Shown here piece by piece: positions 9,546 to 18,102 of a stretch of DNA of 64,000 bases. A model generated the notes under the pieces. The model was not told where the DNA came from. It saw only the letters and a program-made list of their open reading frames with translations, and did not search any database. This DNA comes from Gammaproteobacteria bacterium (GTDB lineage Bacteria > Pseudomonadota > Gammaproteobacteria > Pseudomonadales > Azotimanducaceae): contig JAPOXV010000004.1 of the NCBI GenBank assembly GCA_026706935.1, positions 62,001 to 126,000 on the forward strand, in the 5' to 3' direction. How positions within the stretch are numbered: position 1 is the stretch's first letter; every line of letters starts with the position of its first letter. The translations under genes and the position numbers were made by a program.

Positions 9546-9595
9546 AATTGACCTAACCTGCACGATAATCAACAGTTCATTTCGTAAGGTCAATT
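9546..9595. promoter_or_regulatory. 9-bp inverted repeat before the SDR start
   Basis: AATTGACCT (9546-9554) and AGGTCAATT (9587-9595) are perfect reverse complements separated by 32 bases. The right arm contains the AAGG that serves as ribosome-binding site for the GTG start at 9598, and the left arm lies in the divergent promoter region shared with the DUF5916 gene. It could be a pair of operator half-sites or an mRNA hairpin covering the ribosome-binding site. Seen directly; the regulatory role is inferred. Confidence 0.45.
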
Positions 9596-9597
9596 GA

Positions 9598-10416
9598 GTG
9601 AAAGAAACAACCGGAAAAGTGGCATTTGTGACTGGTGGCGCGAACGGAATCGGATTGGGTATGGCTAAGGCATTCCTGGAAGCAGGAATAAAAGTAGCGA
9701 TTGCTGATGTCCGAGAAGACCGACTTCAGCGTGTAGTACCGCAACTTCGAGATATAAGTAACGAAGTGATGGCATTACAGTGCGATGTCGTCAAAGGGGA
9801 CGCAATCAAGCGCAGCGTTGATGAAGTCGAACAACATCTGGGTCCCGTTCAGATTTGCTGCAACAATGCTGGAATAGGTATCGGTGGTCCATTTCATACT
9901 TTCGATGACAGTCGTTGGGAACGGATTCTTGATGTCAACCTTTGGGGCGTCATTCGCGGTGGACGAGAGATCGCAAATCGCTTGATACAGACTGGACTTG
10001 AAGGGCATATCGTGAATACTGCCAGCATCATGGGCATGATCACTGGTGCGGGATCGACTGCGTATTGCGCGACAAAGCACGCGGTTGTCGCTATTTCTGA
10101 GTGTATGAGCGTCGAGCTTGAACAACATCAGATCGGGGTGTCAGTGCTGTGTCCGTTTATTGTTGATACGTCAATCTTCTATCCAGATCTCGACGACGAC
10201 GATTTCGAAGCGATTGCCGAACGTAAAAAGAACAGCCCTCTCCATAGATACGCATTAGAACCGAAATACGTAGGCGAATTAGTGCTTCGTGCGATACGCG
10301 AAAACGAACTGCACATCTTCTGCGACGGTACGGAGACACCTGGCATGGTCAAAGGACGTTTTGACCGCGTCACCAGTGCGTTTGCTCGTCAGTTTCCCCC
10401 ATCCCCTCACTCCTAG
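9598..10416 (+). CDS. short-chain dehydrogenase/reductase (SDR)
   Basis: A classical SDR of 272 residues from a GTG start with AAGG upstream. The cofactor motif TGGANGIG is at residues 12-19, CNNAG marks the central sheet, and the catalytic Ser (NTASIMG), Tyr and Lys (TAYCATK) are all present. An acidic residue after strand 2 (IADVREDR) favours NAD(H) over NADP(H). It oxidises or reduces an unknown alcohol/ketone. It is divergent from the DUF5916 gene and followed by an exported hypothetical protein about 40 bases on. Substrate not predictable. Confidence 0.9.
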   Translation: MKETTGKVAFVTGGANGIGLGMAKAFLEAGIKVAIADVREDRLQRVVPQLRDISNEVMALQCDVVKGDAIKRSVDEVEQHLGPVQICCNNAGIGIGGPFHTFDDSRWERILDVNLWGVIRGGREIANRLIQTGLEGHIVNTASIMGMITGAGSTAYCATKHAVVAISECMSVELEQHQIGVSVLCPFIVDTSIFYPDLDDDDFEAIAERKKNSPLHRYALEPKYVGELVLRAIRENELHIFCDGTETPGMVKGRFDRVTSAFARQFPPSPHS

Positions 10417-10458
10417 CTTCAATGCTCGTGATCGTCCAACGACGCCTAAACTCAAACA

Positions 10459-11524
10459 TATGAGTTGCGGAACATCGCTTTTCAGGAATCGGCGATACGG
10501 GCGCTGGTGTATCTATCATCTAAGATGGGCGTTGCTCTACATCGGTCTGTTCATTACCACCGGTGTTGTCACGGAGCACAGCCTTGCGCGACCAAACCAG
10601 CAGATTCCAGAACCAGGCACTAAGCCCTTGTCGATCGAGGAGCTACGATGGTGCCGAACTGAAGTGCACTTACTGGCAGGAGAAGCGAAGGAAGTCGATC
10701 AGAACGAATTCTGGGAGATCTACGACTACAACGAAAACGTTCGTCAGTATCGGAATAGATGTGTCGAACGAACTTCCTCCCAAAATGCAGCGCGTCAAAT
10801 CGACAGTGAACTAACGCCTGACACGAAACAAGGTATTCGAGATGCAGGCGCGCGTCGCTTCGCCTTCGGTAGGGTCACTCGCGACGCAAATCGAGTTTAC
10901 GTCGCACCAACGCACACGGGTGTATTCGAGGCTAGTGCTCGCGACGCTACGGAGATCGATATCCTCCGACAGTGGGATGAGGCATTTCTTTTAGGGAAGC
11001 GTGAGTCGAGTCGGGTTGAAATTGAATGGTTGGTGGGCTTACCGCCAGTCAGAAATACGGGTTGGATTAGTGCGACGAGCTATCGACAAGGTAACGGTCG
11101 TGAAGCCCGTGAAATTTACTGTCGCGCAAATCAAGGAGTTCCTCTCGAACCGGACGATCTGGTACGCGGCACACCTTCTCGTGATCGATTTATGTTATTG
11201 CAGGTCCGCAATCCGACACCGCAGGATGCATACGTCAAGGTAATTCGCCCAAATAAGGATGTCGTTGTCGCATTTCTGGTCAAAGCGGGCACAAGACGAA
11301 CCATCAATGGTCTTCCGATCGGTGAGTTTGGAGTGGCGTTCGCAACAGGACTCGAATTCAGTAGAGGCTGTGACTCGTTTGTCAAACGTGGGTTTGCCGG
11401 TCGGGTTTCTCAGCCGATCATTTTCGACGAACACAGCTACGAGTGGGAAATCTCACTACAAACGCCATCAATGGATATCACTGCTCGAGATACGAGGGCG
11501 TACGCCGAATTCGAAGCGCTTTAA
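10459..11524 (+). CDS. exported or membrane-anchored protein of unknown function
   Basis: I do not recognise a named family. From ATG 10459 it is 354 residues: a basic N-terminus, one hydrophobic segment (ALLYIGLFITTGVV, about residues 24-37) acting as signal peptide or anchor, and a charged helical region starting EELRWCRTE that includes YNENVRQYRNRC. The C-terminal half has LLQVRNPTPQDAYVKVI and a strand-rich region ending in EWEISLQTP. That combination of a helical EExRWC region and a beta-rich tail occurs in uncharacterised gammaproteobacterial envelope proteins; this is from memory and not checked. A second, diverged copy of its last 49 codons lies at 14151-14297, so this was once one of two tandem paralogs. 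An in-frame ATG at 10289 inside the SDR gene is not preferred. Confidence 0.7.
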
Positions 11525-11932
11525 CTTCTGGAACAGCCGACCGGCTCGCACCTACTTCACGTGCCTTACGGCCATCGTCGATATGCGAATTGTTATGTGA
11601 CGTTGAATCCGATACCTACCGCTTGAAATGGTGGTTATGTGACTGCTCCCCGGAATGAAGGACGGGGTTTTGCGGTACGGTGGATAAAGAACTGAAATTG
11701 GTTCGTGGGTATTTGTTTTCGAACTGAACGCTTATCTACTACGCGATTTTCCCCTCCGTTACCAAGAATGTAATTTCGCTTGGCGTTCCCGATTCCCGAT
11801 GGTCCTGCATCTTCATACCGGCAACCTGTAACGACTCATTGAACGTCGCGTGTTGCGCTACCGGAAGGAAGTGCGACACTTAAACTTGACACCGACACAA
11901 TTTCTACATCCAACAAGGGATTACTACATTCA
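11525..11932. other. non-coding left flank of the island
   Basis: No credible gene. The stretch holds the presumed left boundary of the island. A TGTGACTGCTCCCC motif at 11638-11651 recurs almost exactly at 13322-13334. AAGGGA before 11933 may serve as ribosome-binding site for the truncated PhyH frame. Confidence 0.5.
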
Positions 11933-12310
11933 ATGACTGACGCCGCGGCGCAACTTCTCGATGATCAAGGCATGCAGGGTTTTATCCGGGAAGGATTCGT
12001 CATACTCTCCTCGGCATTGTCGAGCGACTACCATCAACGCATGCAGGTGACCCTCGACGACCTCGAAAAAGGTTGTCCGCGCGACCACAACAACCTGCTA
12101 CCGTGCTTCCCAGAGCTCTCGCAGATGCTGGAAGAACCAGTTGTGCATGGCTGGTCTATCAAGGCACTGCAGAGACTCACGTCTCCCGAAGCGACGAAAG
12201 TGGCTTTACAGTATCTCGTGACCACACGTTGGGACCATACTCCGAAATTCGGCGATACGTCACCCGATGCACGCGCCCCCAAACACGTTGTAGCGTGTGC
12301 AGCACGATGA
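11933..12310 (+). pseudogene. truncated PhyH-like gene
   Basis: The 125-residue frame begins like a phytanoyl-CoA dioxygenase (DDQGMQGFIREGFVIL, then a helical stretch to MLEEPVVHG). After about residue 70 it runs into a tail (from GWSIKALQRL) that does not resemble the family. The HxD and distal His iron ligands, normally found in a protein of 260-300 residues, are missing, so it cannot be an active dioxygenase. A deletion joining two unrelated ends is the simplest explanation. Its stop overlaps the next gene's ATG, so it may still be translated and couple that gene. Confidence 0.6.
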
Positions 12311-13242
12311 AACTCGGCATAAGCCATCAGCGACCAGACGATTTCTCCGAAGAGCGCTTCCGCTACTTGCGGACCATGGGCGTGGACACCATGGAAGTAC
12401 GGCTCGACAGTCCCGAGGCAACGTTCGAGCGCCTAAGGGACATCCGCGACCAGGTTGTCGGCGCTGGTTTCGAACTGCACGAGATCATGCTAGACGACCT
12501 ATATTCGGCACCAGCATTCACGCTCGGGCTGCCGCAGCGGGATGCGGTGATCGATCGTCTGTGTACGTTCATCCGTGATCTAGGACGGCTGGGTATACGT
12601 TACACGACCTATGCTTGGCACACTGGCGGCGCGTACCAGACGGGAACAACAGAGTCGCGCGGCGCACAGACCCGGCTCTTTCGCGACGCCGATGCGCAAG
12701 CGCTGCCCAATGCGTTCGACGACACATATGACGACGCCACGATGTGGGCGAATTACCGCCACTTCATCGAGCGAGTCCTGCCGGTGGCGCAAGCGGCGGG
12801 CGTGCATCTGCAATTGCACCCCAACGATCCACCCGTCAACCATCAAGGCGTGGCGAGGATTTTCCGTAGCACCGACGCGTTTCGTCAAGCGATCGAAATT
12901 GCGGGCGGCGATGACCATGCCGGAATCCTGTTCTGCGTGGGGACCTGGTCCGAAATGTCGGGAACGGATGGTGCCGGCGAAGACATCGTTGCAGCGATTC
13001 GCGAGTTTGGCGCGAGCGGCCACATTCACCAAGTCCATTTCAGGAATACGTCAGCGCCGCTTCCCAATTTCCACGAGACCTTCCCGGACAACGGGTACGT
13101 CGACCTCGTTGCCGTCATGCGCGCATTGCGGGAAGTGGGCTTCGACGGTATCGTGGTGCCGGACCATGTACCAGGCGACGGTCGTATCGAAGAAGCCTAT
13201 ACGTTCGGTTACATTCGTGCGCTGATCCAAGCGCTCGCTTAA
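12307..13242 (+). CDS. mannonate dehydratase-like TIM-barrel protein
   Basis: A 311-residue protein of the xylose-isomerase-like TIM-barrel superfamily, closest by motif to mannonate dehydratase (UxuA), which converts D-mannonate to 2-keto-3-deoxygluconate in uronic-acid breakdown. The visible matches are HPNDPP, GILFCVGTWSEM, HIHQVHFRN and ETFPDNGYVD followed by VPDHVPGD. It is shorter than E. coli UxuA (about 394 residues), so a related sugar-acid dehydratase or epimerase is possible. ATG 12307 was chosen because it starts the barrel (MKLGISHQ); an earlier in-frame ATG only extends into the frame of the broken PhyH gene. The gene is visibly G+C-richer than genes outside the island. Confidence 0.75.
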   Translation: MKLGISHQRPDDFSEERFRYLRTMGVDTMEVRLDSPEATFERLRDIRDQVVGAGFELHEIMLDDLYSAPAFTLGLPQRDAVIDRLCTFIRDLGRLGIRYTTYAWHTGGAYQTGTTESRGAQTRLFRDADAQALPNAFDDTYDDATMWANYRHFIERVLPVAQAAGVHLQLHPNDPPVNHQGVARIFRSTDAFRQAIEIAGGDDHAGILFCVGTWSEMSGTDGAGEDIVAAIREFGASGHIHQVHFRNTSAPLPNFHETFPDNGYVDLVAVMRALREVGFDGIVVPDHVPGDGRIEEAYTFGYIRALIQALA

Positions 13243-13545
13243 GACACTGTCGAGCTTAGTACTGCTCGATACCGCAGTGAAAGACGTTTTAACGGTACCC
13301 GCCCTAATGTCGGAAGCGTATTGTGACTGTCCCCATTTTCCTCCCAGATTCCTCAACATCTGTCGCTTGCTTGAATCGGACGCACGTCGACCCACATGAA
13401 CGTGATGTATGTGCCTTTCCTAAGCACGGTGCTCTTGAGGAACGACTCGAAGTGCCAATACCGCGCGACGGAGACGACGGGTCTAAATGACCTTGGTCGC
13501 TCCGACTGGGGCGCGTGGCACGCCTGAGACGCTGCGCTTACCGCG
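13243..13545. other. tail-to-tail spacer inside the island
   Basis: About 300 bases between the mannonate-dehydratase-like gene and the broken SDR. It contains TGTGACTGTCCCC at 13322-13334, matching the motif at 11638, and a 43-codon open frame from 13396 to 13527 that I do not recognise. No tRNA, terminator with a T-run or transposase was seen. Confidence 0.45.
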
Positions 13546-14150
13546 TCAGTCGTCCAGATAGCGCGTCTGCAGACCTTTGTTGACCACAATTTCCATCGTA
13601 TGCGCCGACGCGGGCTGCGTCGCCAAAAATACTGCGGCGTCCGCAATGTCCTCCGGCTGAATGAGCGTGGCTGGATCCGCTTTTGGAGAAGCCTCCCGCT
13701 GCATCTGCGAGACCGTGCCACCCGGCAGGATGACGTGCGCTCGGATGCCTCGGAGCAGGTATTCGGCAACCAACGTCTTGGTGAATCCCATGACCCCGTG
13801 CTTCGAAGCGGCGTAGTCCGTAAAGTTCGGCGGTCCTATGATCCCCGACACCGAGGCGATGTTGATGATGCAACCGTTGTCGCGCTCGAGCATCGACGGC
13901 AGGGCATACTTCGTTCATAGGAAGAGGCCACGGAGGTTCACGTTCACGGCGTGGTCCCAAGCCTCGACAGGCAACTCGTGCACGGGAAGACGAGCCGGTC
14001 CTGCGCCAGCGTTGTTGATCAGGACATCGATGTGACCCAGCCACTCTATAGTCATGTCCATGAGGGTACGGATCTCGCCTTCGTTAGAAACGTCGCAGGC
14101 GTCATCCGATCCCGCCGGCCTCCGCAGCGACCGCCTCGATCTCGTCCGCG
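13546..14150 (-). pseudogene. broken SDR gene (nonsense, frameshift, 5' truncation)
   Basis: Reading leftward, the frame contains DACDVSNEGEI, VLINNAGAG, VNVNLRGLFL, NIASVSG, YAASKHG and VILPGGTV, a normal SDR order with the Ser-Tyr-Lys triad. It has three defects. An in-frame TGA at 13915-13917 sits between GLFL and TKYALPS, where relatives usually carry a residue such as Cys. An extra base near 14105-14112 shifts the frame before DACDV. The first 45 or so residues with the TGxxxGIG motif are absent, because the frame runs into the remnant of another gene at about 14150. An ATG at 13893 could start a 115-residue fragment without the cofactor site. Confidence 0.85.
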
Positions 14151-14297
14151 CTCGTAAAACGCGGATTTGCGGGTCAGGTCTCGCAACCGATCATATTTGA
14201 CGAACACAGCTACGAGTGGGAAATCTCAATCCAAACGCCATCAATGGATATCACTGCCCGAGATACGAGAGCGTACGTTGAATTCGAAGCGCTCTAA
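14151..14297 (+). pseudogene. 3' remnant of a second copy of the 10459 gene
   Basis: These 49 codons encode a C-terminus almost identical to that of the 10459-11524 gene: KRGFAG, SQPIIFDEHSYEWEIS and QTPSMDITARDTRAY are shared, ending EFEAL and a stop. I count four amino-acid differences, with most other base changes synonymous. That pattern suggests the two copies diverged while both were functional. The 5' nine-tenths is gone; the frame is cut at 14150 by the broken SDR. It matches 11378-11524. Confidence 0.85.
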
Positions 14298-14424
14298 CTG
14301 GACAGAACTGATTAGTAACACGAGGATTCTTGCTATATCGAACGCAGTTCTGCTTGCAATCTGGAAACAGATATCGAGTCAGACGGATTTTGGCAGTCTC
14401 ACTTTTGTCAGTCCTGAGAATTTC

Positions 14425-15705
14425 TTAATCGAGGATTGAACGGGCAAGTGGTACCCGAAGTCGAGCAGGAGACGTCGCATCGATATGTACGTAGCTACCT
14501 CCAGCCCATTCCGCCAACCGGCGCAACGCAATTCCGATCGCACGTACAAGGTCTACATCTCGTGCATTAGCCGCGTGCTCTAGCCACATGTGGGAAACGT
14601 TCAGCGTGCGGGTGCTTCGATCCATTCGCAGGTCAGTCCGTCCTATGAGCCGATCGCCATACAAGATAGGCAGCACATAGTAACCCCATCTGCGTTTATC
14701 AGCGGGTTTGTAAACCTCCCAGACATAGTCGAAGTTGAACCATTTCGCCGCTCGACCGCGCGCTGTAACGAACTCTAACGGTGCCAGAAACGTTGCCTCA
14801 GTCAACGTGTCCGCCCGCTTGGTGCACCAGACTTGAGGAACCGAGCCGTTTTGTACGGCTTCAAGCTGTCTGACCTCTTTTCTCACCACGTAGTGTTCGG
14901 GTTCATTTTCGATCTGTATTGGCATCGCCGCGCCGGAAGCCAGGAGTTCTTCCAAAATGTCGCGCTCCCCCTCCGGGTCTGATCGGCGACGAGCAAGGTG
15001 TCGAAACCGACGAGCCCAGTCACCGGCTGTTGCTATGCCTAGCAGCTCAAGTGCTTTATGGGCAAAAAATCGGTCGGCTTGTTCCGCCGTCGCCGAATGC
15101 TGAGCCTCAATGGGCGCGACGTCATTACGCGGCGCGTAGAGTCGCTCGAATCCCTGCCGTCCGTACGTCATCAACTCGCCGGTCAACCAAAGGTATCGGA
15201 GGGCACGGGCTGTATCCTTCTCCGAGCGGAACTTTCCCTGACGCCCACCTCCACGACCCGTATAGTCTCGATTTGCTACGGTCCCACGTGACGAAACATC
15301 CTCCCGGATCCAATCCAGAAGCTGCTTGTGCTCCAACGCAAACGTACGCGACTTCTCCTCCTCCTTACGTCGAGCCATATGTATCCGCCAATACGGCAGC
15401 TCCCCCATAGGCAACACGTAAAGAGTCCCGCCATAGTCGAAGAACTCACGGCTGTTGTAGAGAAGGTGATCTAAGTGCTCAGGTCGATAATTCCAAACAC
15501 GTGCGTGCAGCGCGAGATCGTGGCTCCGTTCGACCACATTCAACGGGTCGATTTGCACTAGACCCGAATGGTGCAGCGCTTTACGGGTACCAGGTCGCCC
15601 GAACCACCGTCGTCCAGGCCAAAGACCTTGGCAACCGAGAATGAATCGCCGGACGGTCTGCGCTGAAACTACGAGTGAGCTCGAATATCCTCTCACAGCT
15701 TGCAC
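14425..15705 (-). CDS. YcaQ-like winged-helix DNA glycosylase
   Basis: A 426-residue member of the HTH_42/YcaQ family. E. coli YcaQ removes bases at interstrand crosslinks; the family folds as tandem winged helices with a C-terminal barrel. Visible landmarks are the N-terminal VVSAQTVRRFILG helix, GLVQIDPLNVVERSHDL (the QID segment is the family's active-site region), VWNYRPEHLDHLLY, and a C-terminal YVLPILYGDRLIGRTDLRMDR. Length matches the usual 390-420 with a short N-terminal extension; the true start may be slightly downstream. It stands alone on the minus strand between the island and tRNA-Phe. Confidence 0.85.
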   Translation of the reverse strand: MQAVRGYSSSLVVSAQTVRRFILGCQGLWPGRRWFGRPGTRKALHHSGLVQIDPLNVVERSHDLALHARVWNYRPEHLDHLLYNSREFFDYGGTLYVLPMGELPYWRIHMARRKEEEKSRTFALEHKQLLDWIREDVSSRGTVANRDYTGRGGGRQGKFRSEKDTARALRYLWLTGELMTYGRQGFERLYAPRNDVAPIEAQHSATAEQADRFFAHKALELLGIATAGDWARRFRHLARRRSDPEGERDILEELLASGAAMPIQIENEPEHYVVRKEVRQLEAVQNGSVPQVWCTKRADTLTEATFLAPLEFVTARGRAAKWFNFDYVWEVYKPADKRRWGYYVLPILYGDRLIGRTDLRMDRSTRTLNVSHMWLEHAANARDVDLVRAIGIALRRLAEWAGGSYVHIDATSPARLRVPLARSILD

Positions 15706-15969
15706 CCGATCCTTTGCTTGTTTTTTATTCGCAACTGCTGCTGCCGATATCGATTCACCACTCTCCTGTTCAGCGTCGCTAATCGGGACAGATAGGCTAG
15801 CTTATCTCTGGAAGATACCCTAACACATCCTATTACCTTGTATTCCAATCTCAGTGGACGCTCGGGTCATAGCATGTATTAGTCTGTTCACGCGTTGACG
15901 AGTTTCGACGCGCTTTCTCAATGCTACGACTGAGATAGTACGAAAAAGATCGGATTCCAACACTAGAAA

Positions 15970-16045
15970 TGGTGGCCAGGGGCAGAATTGAACTGCCGAC
16001 ACGAGGATTTTCAGTCCACTGCTCTACCGACTGAGCTACCTGGCC
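15970..16045 (-). tRNA. tRNA-Phe (GAA)
   Basis: A 76-base cloverleaf with encoded CCA. The acceptor stem GGCCAGG/CCTGGCC, D stem GCTC/GAGC and T stem GGCAG/CTGCC all pair. The anticodon loop CTGAAAA gives anticodon GAA (16010-16012 on the plus strand). The anticodon stem GTGGA/TCCTC has a U28-U42 mismatch (16018 and 16004). Its 5' end overlaps the last codons of the thpR-like gene by 10 bases. Confidence 0.95.
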
Positions 16046-16506
16046 TTGGATTTCAACGTTCTATATTGACCTTGACTTGACTCGATCAGCGACGGGGCTG
16101 GGATCGTAATACGCACGTTTGCGGACCAATCTGGTACTGCAATCGGCTTTCTACGAGCGTAGCCAAGGGTAATGTGCGGCAGAAATGACGGTTGCTCGGG
16201 ACGCAACGCGTCTAGCCGCCCTTCGGAGTGGAGCAATGATACAAGAACGCGTGCACGCTGGGGGTTTGGAAATCCGCTCATCACCATCCCTGTGCACGTT
16301 ATTGGAAAGGCTTTCCGCCACGCAGCTAACTTACATCGATGCTCACCTAAATCTTCCTCTTTCACATCGTCGCCGAGGAATTGGAGCGTAACGTGATATT
16401 TATGAGGTTTGACCCAACGTACAAGCTCGTCGCCTAGGTTAGGTCTTAGTGCATTTATCTTTTGTTGATCGGCTTCGCTGAGAATTGATCCGATAAAACA
16501 TCTCAC
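16036..16506 (-). CDS. thpR: RNA 2',3'-cyclic phosphodiesterase
   Basis: A 156-residue 2H-phosphoesterase (ThpR/LigT). The two catalytic HxTL motifs are HVTL near residue 38 and HITL near residue 113, and the N-terminus MRCFIG is the usual family start. These enzymes open 2',3'-cyclic phosphates at RNA ends and can join tRNA halves in vitro. It starts three bases after the aroQ stop, so the two are co-transcribed, and its last ten bases form part of tRNA-Phe, which would have to be processed out of the same transcript. Confidence 0.88.
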   Translation of the reverse strand: MRCFIGSILSEADQQKINALRPNLGDELVRWVKPHKYHVTLQFLGDDVKEEDLGEHRCKLAAWRKAFPITCTGMVMSGFPNPQRARVLVSLLHSEGRLDALRPEQPSFLPHITLGYARRKPIAVPDWSANVRITIPAPSLIESSQGQYRTLKSKAR

Positions 16507-16509
16507 GTA

Positions 16510-16950
16510 TTAATCACCAAGGTGATTTACTGCCGCCCTTAACGCTAATTCATAGGAATAAGATCCAAATCCTGCGAGCGTACCGACTGCGATATCAGCC
16601 AAGTAAGAGTTCCTCCGAAATTCCTCTCGCGCATGCACGTTCGATAGGTGAAGTTCGATCATCGGAATCTCTACCGCAAGGAATGCGTCGCGTAAAGCAA
16701 CGCTCGTGTGCGTAAACGCGCCCGGATTGATCAATATGAAAACGACACCATCTTCTCGTGCGGTCTGTACTTTGTCGATCAGCTCGCCTTCAACATTTGA
16801 TTGAAAAGCGATCAGCGAAACACCTATTTCCTTTGCGACGCGTTGGAGATTCGCGACAATGTCATCAAGCGTTTCTGCACCATAGATATCAGGCTCACGA
16901 GTTCCAAGCAAATTCAGATTTGGACCGTTGAGTAATAGGATCTTCTTCAA
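16510..16950 (-). CDS. aroQ: type II 3-dehydroquinate dehydratase
   Basis: The 146 residues carry all signatures of Aro[17 protein letters not shown] with the catalytic Tyr, [26 protein letters not shown] with the catalytic His, and [12 protein letters not shown]. It dehydrates 3-dehydroquinate to 3-dehydroshikimate in the cytoplasmic shikimate pathway. The start is TTG at 16950, overlapping the stop of the decayed dsbD gene (ACTTGA). In Pseudomonas the order is dsbD/dipZ-aroQ-accB-accC; here accBC are absent and thpR follows. Confidence 0.95.
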   Translation of the reverse strand: MKKILLLNGPNLNLLGTREPDIYGAETLDDIVANLQRVAKEIGVSLIAFQSNVEGELIDKVQTAREDGVVFILINPGAFTHTSVALRDAFLAVEIPMIELHLSNVHAREEFRRNSYLADIAVGTLAGFGSYSYELALRAAVNHLGD

Positions 16951-17872
16951 GTTGTCGGGTCCTCGTGTTCAGCCAAGCCATTACGCACTAGATCGGGCGT
17001 CAACCCTTGTGATAGCAACATAGGTTGACGATCAGAAGCATAAAGGACGTACATTGTTACGCCATATCGACCGAGCTGTTCAAGCAATCTCTTTCTATCC
17101 GCATCGCGGCGAGCGACCAATCCCCCCGTTCATCCCGATGTGTCGAGTCAGAACCCATACCAGTCAATCGACCATGAGAACGAGTGGAATGGACATGAAG
17201 CGATTGAGTGCGACCAGCCACGGCGCCCGACGCGGTATCCAAGTCACGATTCACGGTGTCGGACTTTCCTACACTCTGCATGATGAATAGAGCTTTAATC
17301 GACAAAATCGGGAATACGCAAGACATTACGTTCAGGGTCAAGCCGGCAAATAGTGCAGAACCAGTTGCTATCCAGCTATTGATTCCCTTGTTAGTGGAAA
17401 CGTTCTATGGGGAGGAACCGCCAATGTCAGCTCCTCCCTCCTCAAATCGAAATTCGCGTACCTCTGGCGGGTAGCACAAACCCGCGTCAGCACAGCCTTG
17501 GAAATGTACATCGACCACCACATTCGCGTGAGACTGTCCGAGAACCGGAACCGATATTTCGAGAAAGTTGTAGTAGACCTCGACCTCGCCAAGAAACTCG
17601 TCGGTTTTTTTCTTTCCCGTCGGGATGACTAGTGAGCCTAACTCCGTACCTTCTTTACCGACGATTTTGAGCGCATGTTTGTAGAGATAGTAGCCATCCG
17701 GCATAACCCAGCGAGCGAGTACCCGTCCGTCTTCGGATAGTTGAGCCTCTGTTGGGTAGGCCTCATCGACTGGCAAGAATTCGTGATCGTTTGTTAGTTG
17801 AGACGCTACGGAACCGCCAACTAACACAGTACATAAAACGAAGAGACGTTTAACGTGAATCTTGTCGGTCAT
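16947..17872 (-). pseudogene. dsbD: decayed DsbD/ScsB-type thiol:disulfide interchange gene
   Basis: Reading leftward from 17872: a signal peptide, then the complete N-terminal DsbD alpha domain (residues about 30-150) with its redox pair in GCADAGLCYPP. An in-frame TAG at 17405-17407 follows. The same frame continues into LTLNVMSCVFPILSIKAL, the conserved first membrane segment of the DsbD/ScsB channel, then degenerates. A different frame picks up the C-terminal thioredoxin-like end (ARRDADRK, GRYGVTMYVLY, LTPDLV), whose stop overlaps aroQ. Intact proteins have roughly 570-750 residues; only about 308 codons fit here. The alpha domain alone (155 residues) could still be secreted. Confidence 0.85.
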
Positions 17873-18102
17873 TTAGGTATTTCCGTACACAGTACCGCTT
17901 GATTGGGGAGACTCATTCGAGGCAGATCGTTTGACCCGCCAGTTCTACGATCACGCGGTACATTTGGATCGAAATCGCACACAGCGAAATTCTAAGATTT
18001 GACTATAAAGCCATCGCTGCAACAACGTACTCGATCACTTGTCCAAAATTCCGACCTCTAATCACGAAACCCTCCATACGAACTCGTTCAGCTAATAGAC
18101 AT

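Noticed and set aside
12073-12306. Upstream extension of the mannonate-dehydratase-like gene
   Set aside because: The extra 78 residues are an out-of-frame reading of the broken PhyH gene and have no barrel similarity.
12611-13225. 204-codon Arg/Ser-rich frame overlapping the mannonate-dehydratase-like gene
   Set aside because: Long false frames are expected in G+C-rich DNA; the other frame has the family motifs.
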